64,000 nt of DNA from positions 711,001 through 775,000 of the forward strand of contig NW_026705181.1 in NCBI RefSeq assembly GCF_029867415.1, read 5' to 3'. Below are positions 18,806-30,075 of the stretch, piece by piece. Positions within the stretch are counted from its first letter, which is position 1. Every line of letters begins with the position of its first letter. Under the pieces are notes generated by a model. The model ran no database searches and was not told the DNA's origin. It worked only from the letters and a program-made list of their open reading frames with translations. Origin of the DNA: Vicia villosa (Eukaryota; Streptophyta; Magnoliopsida; Fabales; Fabaceae). Position numbers and translations under genes: made by a program.

Positions 18806-21800
18806 TCATTCTGGGCATAAATCCATACTGATATTCTTCAGAATGAACTTAAACCTATCTTCAGCAAGGGGTTTTGTAAAGATATCAGCCCATTGATGGT
18901 CTGTATCCACAAAGTTCAAAGAGAGAACACCCTTCTGAACATAGTCCCTCATAAAATGATGTTTAATCTCAATATGTTTAGCTTTGGAATGTAAGATAGG
19001 ATTCTTAGATAAACATATGGCAGAAGTATTATCACATAAAATAGGAATGTTACTCTCATATATCTGATAATCTTCTAGCTGACTCTTCATCCAGAGCATT
19101 TGTGTGCTACACCCAGCAGCAGCAACATATTCTGCTTCTGTTGTTGAGAGGGCTATGGTAGCTTGCTTCTTACTGTACCAGGAGATCAAATGACTTCCAA
19201 GAAATTGACAACTTCCAGAAGTACTCTTCCTTTCAATTCTATCTCCAGCATAGTCAGCATCACAGAATCATACTAAGTTGTATTCTTTAGATCTTCTGTA
19301 GACTAAACCAACATTAGTAGTACCTTTCAGATACCTCAGAATTCTCTTAACAGCAGTTAAGTGAGATTCTCTAGGATCTGATTGGAATCTAGCACAGAAA
19401 CAAACACTGAATAGAATGTCAGGTCTAGAAGCAGTTAAATATAGAATAGATCCAATCATACCTCTGTATAACTTCTGATCTACCTTCTTACTTACCTCAT
19501 CCTTACCTAGAACACACGTTGGATGCATAGGAGTTTTGGCTTCTTTGCTTGCAGAAAGATTAAACTTCTTCAGAAGTTCTTTCACATACTTCGTTTGATG
19601 AACATAAGTTCCATCAGAAGTTTGGTTGATTTGAATCCCAAGAAAATACTTGAGTTCACCCATCATACTCATTTCAAATTCCGCCTGCATAGACTTAGCA
19701 AACTCCTTTCCAAGTGAAGCATTAGATGTTCCAAAGATAATATCATCAACATAAATTTGACAAATTAAAATGTCCTTCTTAGACGTTTTACAGAAAAGAG
19801 TCGTGTCCACTTGTCCTCTAGTGAAACCATTGTCCAGAAGGAAAGAACTTAATCTTTCATACCAAGCTCTGGGAGCTTGCTTCAATCCATACAATGATTT
19901 CTTAAGTTTGAAAACATGTTCTGGAGACTTAGAGTCTTCAAAACGAGGAGGTTGGTGGACATAGACTTCCTCATCTATATAACCATTTAAGAAGGCACTC
20001 TTAACATCCATCTGATACAGAGTGATGTTATGCTGAGTGGCAAAAGAAATTAGTAAGCGAATAGATTATAACCTGGCCACTGGTGCAAAGGTTTCTGTAT
20101 AGTCAATCCCTTCTTGCTGACTATATCCCTGAGCCACCAGTCTGGCTTTGTTTCTTACCACTTCTCCCTTCTCACTAAGCTTGTTCCTGAACACCCACTT
20201 TGTACCAATGATGTTGAATCCTTTTGGTATAGGAACCAAATCCAATACATCATTCCTTGTAAACTGATTTAGTTCTTCTTGCATGGCAATTATCCAGTCT
20301 GGATCTTCTAGAGCTTGATCAACAGAAGTTGGCTCGATCAAAGAAACAAGACCTAATTGACACTCTGCATTGTTCTTAAGGAATGCTCTTGTTCTGATAG
20401 GATCGTCTTTCTTTCCAAGGATCATATCTTCTGAGTGAGCTGAGGTGAGTCTAGAAGATCTTCTGACTGTTGGCTGTTCAGAAATTCTGATATTCTCTAA
20501 AGATGTAGCAACTTGACCTTCTGATTCTTTGCTTCTGAGACTTTCAGCTTCTAGAGCTTTGCTTCTTGGTTCTACAGCTTCTGATATGTCAATATCTATA
20601 TCTGCAAAATTCTCAAACTGCTTTGGCTTTTCAAGACCAAGCTTAACATCAAATCTGATATTGATTGATTCTTCTATAACCAATGTTTCAGTATTGTATA
20701 CTCTGTAGCCTTTAGAGCGTTCAGAATATCCAGAAGAAAACATTTTTGTGCCTTAGAATCAAACTTACCAAGATGATCTTTAGTATTCAGAATAAAACAC
20801 ACACATCCAAAAGGATGAAAATATGAAATGTTGGGCTTTTTGTTCTTCCACAATTCATAAGGAGTCTTATTTAGAATAGGTCTCATAGGGATTCTATTCT
20901 GAATATAACATGCAGTGTTTATTGCTTCTGCCCAGAAGTGCTTAGTCATATTGGTTTCATTGATCATGGTTCTGGCCATTTCTTATAGAGTCCTATTCTT
21001 TCGCTCTACAACTTTATTTTGCTGTGGAGTTCTAGGGCAAGAGAAATCATGGGCAATACCATTTTCTTTGAAGAACTCCTCAAAGAATCTGTTCTCAAAT
21101 TCGCCACCATGATCACTTCTGACCTTTATGATTTTGCACTCCTTCTCAGATTGGATCTGAGTGCAGAATTCAAAGAACACTGAATGAGACTCATCCTTGT
21201 GTTTTAAGAACTTTACCCATGTCCAGCGGCTATAATCATTTACGATGACTAATCCATATTTCTTCCCTCTGACAGATGCTGTTTTGAATGCAGGTTTGGA
21301 GAACTTGCCTTTCTGACATGCTTCACAAAGAGCATCTGATTTGTATTTCAGATTTGGGAGTCCTCTGACCAGATTTAGTTTGTTAATCTGAGAAATCTTT
21401 CTCAAACTAGCATGTCCTAATCTTCTGTGCCAGACCCATTGCTCTTCAGAAACAGACATAAGACACATCACCTTCTGCTTCTCAAGATCAGAAAGATCAA
21501 TCTTATAGATGTTGTTCTTTCTCTTGCCTGTAAATAGGATTGAGCCATCCTTCTGACTTACAGCCTTGCAAGACTTTTGATTGAAGATTATGTCATAACC
21601 ATTGTCACTTAATTGACTTATGGACAATAAATTATGCGCTAATCCTTCTACAAGAAGTACATTAGTTATGGAAGGAGAGTTACCAATACTTATGGTTCCA
21701 GAGCCAATAATTTTGCCCTTCTGATCTCCTCCAAACTTGACTTCTCCACCAGACTTAAGCACCAGGTAACATAGACCTTCTTCTCGTCATGTGTCGCGAG

Positions 21801-21891
21801 CACCCAGAGTCCAGGTACCATGACATTTTGTGCTTTGTCTTCTTTGCTGCTAAGGATATCTGTAACAGAAATTATCTTCTCCTTAGGTAAC
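18806..21891 (-). pseudogene. pol: Pol of E2: protease, integrase, RT, RNase H (decayed)
   Basis: Order from 21891 leftwards: protease (YLDSGCSRHMT), pre-integrase domain, integrase, RT with YVDDIIFG (near 19745), RNase H with STTEAEYVAAAGC and WADIFTKPL. Damage relative to E1 or the family: a 5-bp deletion near 21765 shifts the frame just after the protease motif. An in-frame 69-bp deletion near 21285 removes the segment with the first integrase Asp (HIDLFGP). CAA has become TAA at 20983-20985. A 1-bp deletion lies near 20740. TAA at 20066 and TGA at 19268 break RT. It cannot yield an active polyprotein. It is useful because it shows what E1 lost. Confidence 0.93.
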
Positions 21892-22160
21892 TGTAGCAAC
21901 CTGCCCTAAAATTAAATATTTAGAGGCGCCACCTATTCTGAAGGGCGAATAGGAAACCCTACGCAGTTAAGAGATTCGGGGTAAGTTATTATAATCAGGT
22001 CGAGGGAAGGTGTTAGGCACCCTCGACCCTTTCCTATTGGCTTTGAATCTAAAGGGTCAAGTTTATGGCTAAAAGTTAAGGTTAATAGCAAAAGAAGTGA
22101 AAAGGTCAAAATCGAGATTTTAAGTGAATTGAGATTTTAGGGAGGGGGACTCGCCTTGAA
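21892..22160 (-). repeat. Remnant of E3 3' LTR (terminal ~270 bp)
   Basis: Nearly identical to 27205-27472 (TGTAGCAACCTGCCCTAAAA ... GGGGGACTCGCCTTG), then alignment stops abruptly and a tandem repeat begins. The outer end keeps its target duplication, so the loss of the rest of this LTR, or its replacement, happened inside the element. Confidence 0.8.
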
Positions 22161-22445
22161 GAAGAGTACCTGAAAAAATTCTTAGAAAAATAATGTCTTA
22201 AAGAAGACTACCGAAAAGATTCTTAGAAAAATAATGTCTTAAAGAAGACCACCTGAAAAGATTCTTAGAAAAATAATGTCTTAAAGAAGACTACCTGAAA
22301 ATGTTCTTAGAAAAATAATGTCTTAAAGAAGACTACCTGAAGAGGTTCCTGAAAAGGATCGTAAGGATTGTCTTAAAGAAGACTGTTTGAAAAGGTTCCC
22401 AGAAGGGATCGTAAGATTTGTCTTACAGAAGACTACCTAAAAAGG
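22160..22445 (-). repeat. ~42-bp tandem repeats in E3
   Basis: About six units carrying the hairpin GTCTT-AAAG-AAGAC, then ACCTGAAAAGATTCTTAGAA and AAAATAAT. The last two units are more diverged. The array starts exactly where homology between the two LTRs stops. Confidence 0.8.
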
Positions 22446-25200
22446 TACGGTGTAATGTATCGACCAATGTATGTAATGCGTGACTTATATGTATTTGCAT
22501 GATGCTCCAATGATAGGTTGTTAATAACCAAAGCGTATATAGTTCGCTGGAGTTGTAAGGTTGTTGGATGCTAGCGCGATTCCCCAATACCTATTTTTTG
22601 AACTTTGAATATCGTAGTTAGGAGAAATATTTGTTCGATGTTTGGAGAGTGTGAGAACGCCTTTTCCTTATGTTGTGCGCCTTGCCCCATTTTGGCTTTG
22701 TCGTATGCTTCGACTTTTAGATTGAAGGGGTATGCCCTTGATCCCCAGGATATGGAGGGTTATCCATAGTGTGCTATCCTTTTGAATTTGAATTCTTCCC
22801 ATGTTTGACATGCCCCTGTTTGTTATTGCTTCGAGGTGTGCCCCAAGTCGATTGAACCTTTAGGATGAATACCCCTGGTGAATAAGATGTTTGATTGCAT
22901 GCCCCGGTGATCTTTGAAATTTTGCCCCTGTTTAGGAGAACCCTCTAGATGTGATTCCCCCATTCCAGAGTTTTTATTAGAAATGATCGCCTTTGATTAA
23001 CTGATTTCGAGATCTCCTCGATGCTAAGTGTATATTCGTAGATGACGTTGTACCCTTTCGAGAAGTAACTCCAATGGAATGCGTATACAAGTTTTGAAAT
23101 CGAAGTCCGTTATGAATTAGGACTGGATGATTTAGAAATGAGTGCTTGAAGAAGCACAGTGGTTGGAAATAGTTTTAAAAAACATAGGAGTCAGTATAAC
23201 AAAATCCTGCTTAATATGCTTTCATAGTTAACCTTGCCTCAGTTAGGACTTTTGAATGTTGTAACTTGGCCTGGTTCATGTTTTAGGAAACAATGGATAT
23301 AAGGCTCAAAATTTATTTAACCCAACCCCTTTCTCCTTGATGTTCTCCAAATCCTAAGAATTCGCCTAATCCAATGATTGCACTTTGTTTGCAAGAGAAT
23401 CGTTTCAAATTTGATATTGAGCAGAAGCCTTAGTAGAGATCCAAGCACCGATGAGAAATGTTGTGGAGGTCCAAGCATTGACGGGAAGCTTCAGCAGTCA
23501 CAAGATTATCCTTTGTATTTCACCTTTGTGTTTTTTTTATCCCTTATTTTTGCATGAACCAATCCCTTTGAGTTTGGTCCATCGGGATGCCCTAATTTTT
23601 GCCTAAGTCGCTTTTGTTTTCATGGAATTTTCCATTTTGACTTAGCGGGCGTTTTTCTTTTGAATTCTCCTTTTGAGGTTTGATCCTTGGATTTTGAATA
23701 TTGTGACTACCATGTTGACTTTGATTTGCGAGCTTCGTCTTTGATACGTCCTCGATCTTGAATGATATATTGAGGAAGAAGATGTTACAAACGTTATCTC
23801 CATTGTTTCCTCAATCTTGGATGAATGCGAGGAAGAAGATATGCTTGAACCTTGCTTGGATTGACGGATTCTCTTGACAACCAAAACACGCCATTGCATT
23901 AATTGAAATCTACCCTGCCCCTGGTTAAAATCAAGGTTTATTTGAAATGTAGAAACAAACTCCAACTCCTGGCTCGAGGGGGTGACGAGGGATTAACATC
24001 CTTATATCTCCACTGTTTGGGAATTGAAACAATGCCTGTACATCCTCGGCTCGGTCTTACCTTGAAAGCATATGTTTAGCTGAACTTAGTTATTTGTATT
24101 CGTCATTCTCCCTTAAGTTTGTTAATAATCCTAAATTGAAAATAGAAGTGTGCGACCTGAAAGTTGTAGTAGTGAGCGAAATGAATTGATTCTAAAACCT
24201 GCATAGTCATCCCATTAGAATTGCTAATCCGAAGGTACAACTTTTATCCTGAGAAACACTTAGCGATCATAGGGGTTGAAATTCTGACATGATAAACACC
24301 TATTGATCCTAGGGACAATCTCCTTTGTAAATCCATTATTCTTGTTTTACTCCTTAGCTCTTTAGACTTGTAGAAGTAAGGGCAACCTCGAATTTTCCTT
24401 GGGCACGTCAAACCTGTCGGGAATAAATTGTTAGCAGTGGGTTTTCGTCGTATCGGAATTTCATGAGTTTCCTTTGACTGAACCTCTTTTGTTTTTCCTA
24501 AGGATAGTATCACCTATGACCCTTCAGCGTTTGTAAATTGACAAAGAAACCCTATGACCTTTTTTCCTTGGTGTGGGGTTAACACACGTCTTTCCCCCAT
24601 TGTAAATAGGCATCTTTGTTCAGGATATTGCCCCAGTTGGACTGATCCTTGCCCCTAGGTTATCGTAGAGCGTCCTCGTAAATTTGATATGTTCTAAGAC
24701 AAACCCCTTTATGACTAGATACCCCTTGTGTGCATCTATGAGGGAATTCTTTTGTTGAACTGATCCTTGCTCGATGATAACCTTTATTGTATTTATAATC
24801 CTATTATGACAAGGCATGGACATGTGGCTGGCGTGGTGAAAGACATCCTCTTTTCCTTATTAAGACTAAGATCATTCTTAATAGTTTATCCTCCTTTCTC
24901 CATAGTCTATGATCCTTTTCTTTTCTTCGAGAATTTCGGTAAACCGGCTAGCATGGTAAGCATGGGTGCGGGCGAAGACGCGAATGTAAATGTAGATGGA
25001 AATGTATGACTGCATGAAAATGCGAATGCGTGGGTCTGCAAGAGACTCCTTTTTTATTTGTACGCTATGACTCCTTATATGCAATGCAGACGTGTGACGT
25101 ATTATCCTAGGGATAGCCTTAGAGGCGACATTAGACCCCTGTGAAATCCTTGCAAGGTAGATGTTATGACACGCCAATGGAAATCCCTTAGGTTGGGGAG
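22446..25200 (-). other. Non-coding internal region of E3
   Basis: About 2.75 kb with no frame longer than about 110 codons and no match that I recognise to gag, protease, RT, RNase H or integrase motifs on either strand. It has many TGCCCC and CCCCTGG words and a balanced base composition unlike the AT-rich flanks. It probably derives from the untranslated region between pol and the 3' LTR of an Ogre-like parent. That origin is inferred. Confidence 0.5.
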
Positions 25201-25220
25201 TATGCAGAAGGTAGCGGCTG

Positions 25221-26340
25221 GTGACTGTTCAAGACAGTCACCAAGTCTCATGGCCATCGAGAGGCCGATCAATGTGTGCCAATGAAGTTGTCCTTGGTAG
25301 GGAGGTTCTCTATGCGGAACACAACATATATAAGGACGACATCGAATGAAGTGAAATCCCTACAGGCTAGGGATGAAAGATGTATAGATGGAAATCCAAA
25401 CCCTACAAGTTAGAGGGTGGCGGAAACAAGCATGGAGTGACCGTTCAGGACAGTCACTAGATCTCATAGCCATCGAGAGGCCAATCGAACGCATGCTAAT
25501 GAAGTTGTCCTTCGGGGAAGGACGCGTCGTTGTGAAAACACATGGATGTAAAAGGAAAATCCCTACAGGCTAAGGAGTTCGTAAGAGCAAGCACGGGGTG
25601 ACCGTTCAAGACAGTCACTGAATCGCATGGCCATCGAGAGGCCAATTGACGTATGCTAACAAAGATGTCCTTCGTACGAAGGATGCGATTTTAGAAGTAG
25701 AATCCCTATAGGCTAGGGAATGCGTAGACGTAGGCACGGAGTGACCGTTCAAGACAGTCACTAGATCGCATGGCCATCGAGAGGCCAATTGACGTACGTA
25801 AATGAAGACGTCCTTCGTGGGATGGACACGTAGTTGTAAGAATACAAGGATATATAAGGAAGGTCCCTACAGGCTAGGGAGTGCGTAGATACAGGCGCGA
25901 AGTGACTATTCACGATAGTCACTAAGTCTCATGGCCATCGAGAGGCCAATCAACGTGCACTAATAAAGGTGTCCTTCGTGGGAAGGACGCAATTCTAGAA
26001 ATGGAATCCCTACAGGCTAGGGAGTGCGTAGATGTAAGCATGGGGTGACTGTTCATGACAGTCACTAAATTGCATGGCCATCGAGAGGACAATTGACGTG
26101 CGTAAACGAAGAGGTCCTTCGTGGGAAGGACACGTAGTTGTAAGAATACAAAGATATATAAGGAAAGTCCCTACAGGCTAGGGAATGCGTAGATACAGGC
26201 GCGAAGTGACCGTTCATGACAGTCACTAGATCTCATGGCCATCGAGAAGCCAATCAACGTGCGTAAATGGAGGTGTCCTTTGTGGGAAGGACATGGTCTT
26301 AGAAATGAAGTCCCTGCAGGCCAGGGAGCGCGTAGGAGTA
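25221..26340 (-). repeat. Higher-order hairpin repeat array in E3
   Basis: Units begin with GTGAC at 25221, 25437, 25598, 25741, 25902, 26045 and 26206. After the first, the spacing alternates 161, 143, 161, 143, 161, giving a 304-bp dimer. Each unit contains four potential stem-loops: GTGACTGT/ACAGTCAC, TGGCC/GGCCA, GTCCTTC/GAAGGAC and TCCCTA/TAGGGA. The 18-bp difference is the presence or absence of a GTAAGAATACAAGGATATAT-like segment. Some units show compensatory changes. The first unit is longer and more degenerate. Confidence 0.85.
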
Positions 26341-27184
26341 CCTGCAAAAATTACACGCAAGACATTCGCAGTATATAAATTGCATATATAATAAGCACGT
26401 AAGCACATAAGCCCTAGGTTCATAGGTTCGACGTAACGGCTTAGGGTGCCTACCCTTCCCATAGGAATGTTCTAGAAGGTCTCATGGGATCGTTCGTAGC
26501 CGCCGAGACTTTTTGTCTCTTTGGATTTTGGAACAACTCATTGGTCCATGAGGTTCGAATTTTAGGGGTTGGTTCCCAGAGAGATCAGCTAAATACCCAG
26601 TCCAGCCCTCAACAAGGTCGAGCCTCGTATCAGACCTTTCCGAATATTTAACCCACTCTGAGTGGAATTATAATAAGACTCGTAGGCGATGTATTTCCCC
26701 TCTGGTCTTAAATATAATTCCCACGCTTAGGTTTGACAGCAATTTATATATCCCAAAAATGCGATAAAATAACACATATTCAAATAAATAAACATTTAAT
26801 TGAATTGTGGTAAAAAAAATGAGTTGCAGAGAATAAATAAGATTGCAAATAAATAAATAAATAAAATTTAAATATTTAAAAGAACATGATCTCCAAATTT
26901 GCCATTTGTAGCTCCAAAAACGCCGTACAACAATAAATATTAACGTAGACAAATATTCATTTAAATTGTTGTAAATAATGATTGTGAATAGGAATTGTAA
27001 ATAAATAAATAATTAAAAAAATTAAATATTTAAATAAAAAAATGAAAACCTAAATCCTAATCCAAACCCTAATCTTGGCGAATCAGCCAAACCCTAAAAA
27101 GTTCGCCAAAAACCTAAATGATTTACCAAGAAACCTAAACCCTGCCAAGCCTTAGGAGCATAATAATTCACCATTAATGATTAG
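26341..27184 (-). other. E3 leader downstream of primer site
   Basis: AT-rich and non-coding. Starts with TTAGGGTTT/CCTAAACCC-rich sequence next to the primer site and includes short repeats of AATAAATAAATA. No gag start was recognised. Confidence 0.5.
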
Positions 27185-27202
27185 TCCCCAGCAGAGTCGC
27201 CA
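27185..27202 (-). other. Primer-binding site of E3 (tRNA-Arg)
   Basis: The minus strand reads TGGCGACTCTGCTGGGGA two bases after the LTR end. It differs at one base from the complement of the 3' end of plant tRNA-Arg(ACG), as I recall that tRNA. A tRNA-Arg primer is characteristic of the Ogre/Tat group. It fixes the orientation of E3 as minus. Confidence 0.8.
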
Positions 27203-27204
27203 GC

Positions 27205-30075
27205 TGTAGCAACCTGCCCTAAAATCAAATATTTAGAGTCGCCACCTATTCTGAAGGGCGAATAGGAAACCCTACGCAGTTAAGAGATTCGGGGTAAGTT
27301 ATTATAATCAGGTCGAGGGAAGGTGTTAGGCACCCTCAACCCTTTCCTATTGGCTTTGAATCTAAGGGTCAAGTTTTATGGCTAAAAGTTAAGGTTAATA
27401 GCTAAAGAAGTGAAAAGTGCAAAATCGAGATTTTAAGTGAATTGAGATTTTAGGGAGGGGGACTCGCCTTGGTTATCCAAGTGCCTACGTATCTCCTTAG
27501 GGAGAATCAGAGTCAACGTAGTTCGAGCACAGGGTTGTACGCCTTAGAATTGATTATGGAGGTGTTTGAAGGCTTTTTGAACGGCCTATCGTAGTTTGAA
27601 TTTGATCCGAAAGGCATTTTGAATTGCCTAGGATAAAAATCCGTAGTGTCGTGGTTTAGTGTGTTTTGAATGTTTGTTTGGACGTACAACCCTGATTTGA
27701 TATGGCACCGTTAGATGCGGTGACAAATAGATTTGGTCAGTATAGCTAACGGATTAAGGGGCATTGCTTGTTACTCAGATCGATAGATTGATCGTCGCGG
27801 GCAGCAAATTAAATGTGTTTTGGATTTTATGTATTTTTTATCTCTCGTCTAAAGCGACTAATAGATTTAGTCGGGTCAAGGAGAGAATTAATCAAGGGTT
27901 AATGTTTTGCCAAATGGCAATGGGATTTGGGCAAACCCTAATGCATATGACCTTCCTAGGGTTTTTGTGATTTTAAAAATAATTAACTCGAATAATCGAG
28001 GAAACCGGGAAAAAATCCTAACCCTAGTCATTAACTTAATCTAATTTTATTATTTTAATTCTAACTAAATAAATTAATTGAATTAAACATGAATTAACTA
28101 ATATTTAATTTTAACATTTAAATAATAAAAATAAAAATATATAGAACCTGGTTTTAATCCTGTGCAATGCGCCTGTGGGTGTTCATGGTAGACCTTCAGC
28201 TTTGTATGCGTTAGATCTAGATGGTAGGAGATCCAGTGGCTGATGCATGAGGGAGCACCATGAACCACGTATGGGAGACGCACCAGATTCCTGTTCAAAT
28301 AACTTGAAAAAATAAAACTTCAATCCTGGGGATTGAACCCAGAACCTGAATGTCACAAGACTGATTCCTCTCCCATCCAGCTGCGCACGCTTAGTCAACA
28401 TTTGTGTGCCTCCAATAAAATAAATATGATAAACAATGATTAATGGGAAATTCAAAGTAAGTTCATCACTGGGGCCCACTCTCATCGCTGATATCCAATG
28501 AAAAAAGGAAAGAGAGAACGTGAAACATTGACCCGTGAATTGCAGGATGACACGCAGGCTTGTTGACTGGCTCGAAGGACCCCAAGCACCGGAACAGTAA
28601 CGCCGGTTATCTTCTTCGGCCATACGCTTTCCTCAACCTACAAAACAGCAACAAAAACGCAAAACGAAACGCCCAGATCCACCAAAAGCACTGCTACGAG
28701 TTCAATGAAACAATTAGTTTGGATTAAGGAGCCCTCCGGTGGAGACGAGAGAGGAGGTTCTGGACGTCGTTGGTCTCCTTCTACGTTTGAGAACTGACCC
28801 TATTAACCTTGGGGAGACGACTCAATACTCAGAACCCCTCAACATCCGCTGTGCATGGAAATCTTTTATGCCCTCTTTTCGTCCCCCCTCCTCTCCAGCC
28901 TCTTTTTAGCATATATATGATCTTATTAGGGTTATCATTGGGCTTGGCCCTTAGGTTTTTAGAGAGAGTGCAATTTGATAAAAAAATAAGCTTAATTCTT
29001 TCTAAGTTTGGTAATTTTTCTTCATGGACCATGCAAGTGATACCTTTGCTATTTGATGATGTTATATGGGCCCTTATAGGATTAGTAATCAAGCCATGCA
29101 AATTAATTCAAATATTTTTATAATTTTAACTAATTTATCTAGTTTTTATTTGCATAAAATCCAAATAAATATGAATAAAATCTACAAAATAAATGAGTAG
29201 CTTTACATACTCCCTTTTAGGTCATAAGATTGTTTGGAAACAAAATCTTAGGCTTATCAAATCAAAGAATGCAAAGTTGTGCACTTAGGGTTTCATGTAT
29301 CTCTTGAAAATCGACCAACTTGTGCGCATTGTATCTCCCTCATTATTTGCCCTATAACCATGTTCCAGGACTCTTTGGAAAGCTCAGAGAGTCCTTTAAA
29401 ACCTCCTTTTGGTTTCACCCCGATTAGAGCTTCCATGCTCAAGTTATGAGCCTTGACCCAAAAGGTGTTTCTTGTTGACTTTTTGGAGGACCTATGATCT
29501 TTTGCACCATATCTCTCAAATGAAGCATTTATAGCCTTGGCTTGTGAGAGACAAAGTTGTAGAGAATCAAATTTCCTTCAAAATAGGCTTTGGTTGGGAA
29601 ATTTTTGATGCTCCATGTGAAAGTTATGGCCAGTCAAAGTTGAGTTGACTTTCTCCTAAAAAAACCCCACTTTGAACCCTTGCATATGTTCATTTCTGAT
29701 TTTTTATTGATGGATCATGATCAACCTTTGATAAAATTATGGATATAACCCCACACACTTGATGTTGACCAAAAATCTTGAAGTTTGACTGTATTTTGAC
29801 TGTGGTTGACTTTTAGGTCAGTATAGTCGATTATTGATCATCTGAGCCATTGAGTGCGCCATCCTTGGAATAGAAGCTTGATAATTGACATAGAGGTTCC
29901 TTGATATATGTGAGATACCTTGGGATCCATTTGAGACCCTAGAAATTCAAATTCCTTTGATAAACTGCAAACCCTAGTCTTGAGATCCTTGATTAGGAGA
30001 GAGAGACTTGAGAAAAACCCTTGAACCTTGAGGTATTGAAGATGAATAGAGAAAGGCAAATTTTTGGGTATGGCA
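27205..30075 (-). repeat. 5' LTR of E3 (2871 bp)
   Basis: On the minus strand it starts TGCCATACCC at 30075 and ends GGTTGCTACA at 27205. A TATA-like CATATATATG lies near 28912-28921. It contains a tRNA-like segment (28325-28390). A 146-codon minus-strand frame (28183-28623) crosses that segment and has no recognisable domain, so it is not called as a gene. Confidence 0.8.
28325..28390 (-). other. tRNA-like / SINE-head segment inside E3 LTR
   Basis: On the minus strand, GCGCAGCTGGATGGGAGAGG resembles an RNA polymerase III A box. GGTTCTGGGTTCAATCCCC, about 30 bp downstream, contains a good B box (GGTTCAATCCC). The spacing and order are those of plant tRNA-derived SINE heads. No poly(A) tail or target duplication was identified, so it may be a chance match or an old SINE fused into the LTR. 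Confidence 0.4.

Larger units (their letters stand above)
21892..30075 (-). mobile_element. Nested Ogre-like (Ty3-gypsy) non-coding retroelement E3
   Basis: Flanked by GTAAC (21887-21891) and GTACC (30076-30080), a 5-bp target duplication with one mismatch; the interrupted E2 gag/pol reads continuously across it. The ends are TG...CA. On the minus strand, the right LTR (30075-27205) is followed by a two-base spacer and a tRNA-Arg primer site, so the element runs right to left. The internal 5 kb has no gag or pol; it holds tandem repeats with hairpins. Only the last ~270 bp of the left LTR remain alignable. It must have moved with proteins from a relative. Confidence 0.85.

Noticed and set aside
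25221..26340. CRISPR-like appearance of repeated units
   Set aside because: Units are about 150 bp, imperfect and without unique spacers, and lie inside a plant retroelement.
28183..28623. 146-codon minus-strand frame in the E3 LTR
   Set aside because: No domain, crosses a tRNA-like segment, composition unlike a gene.
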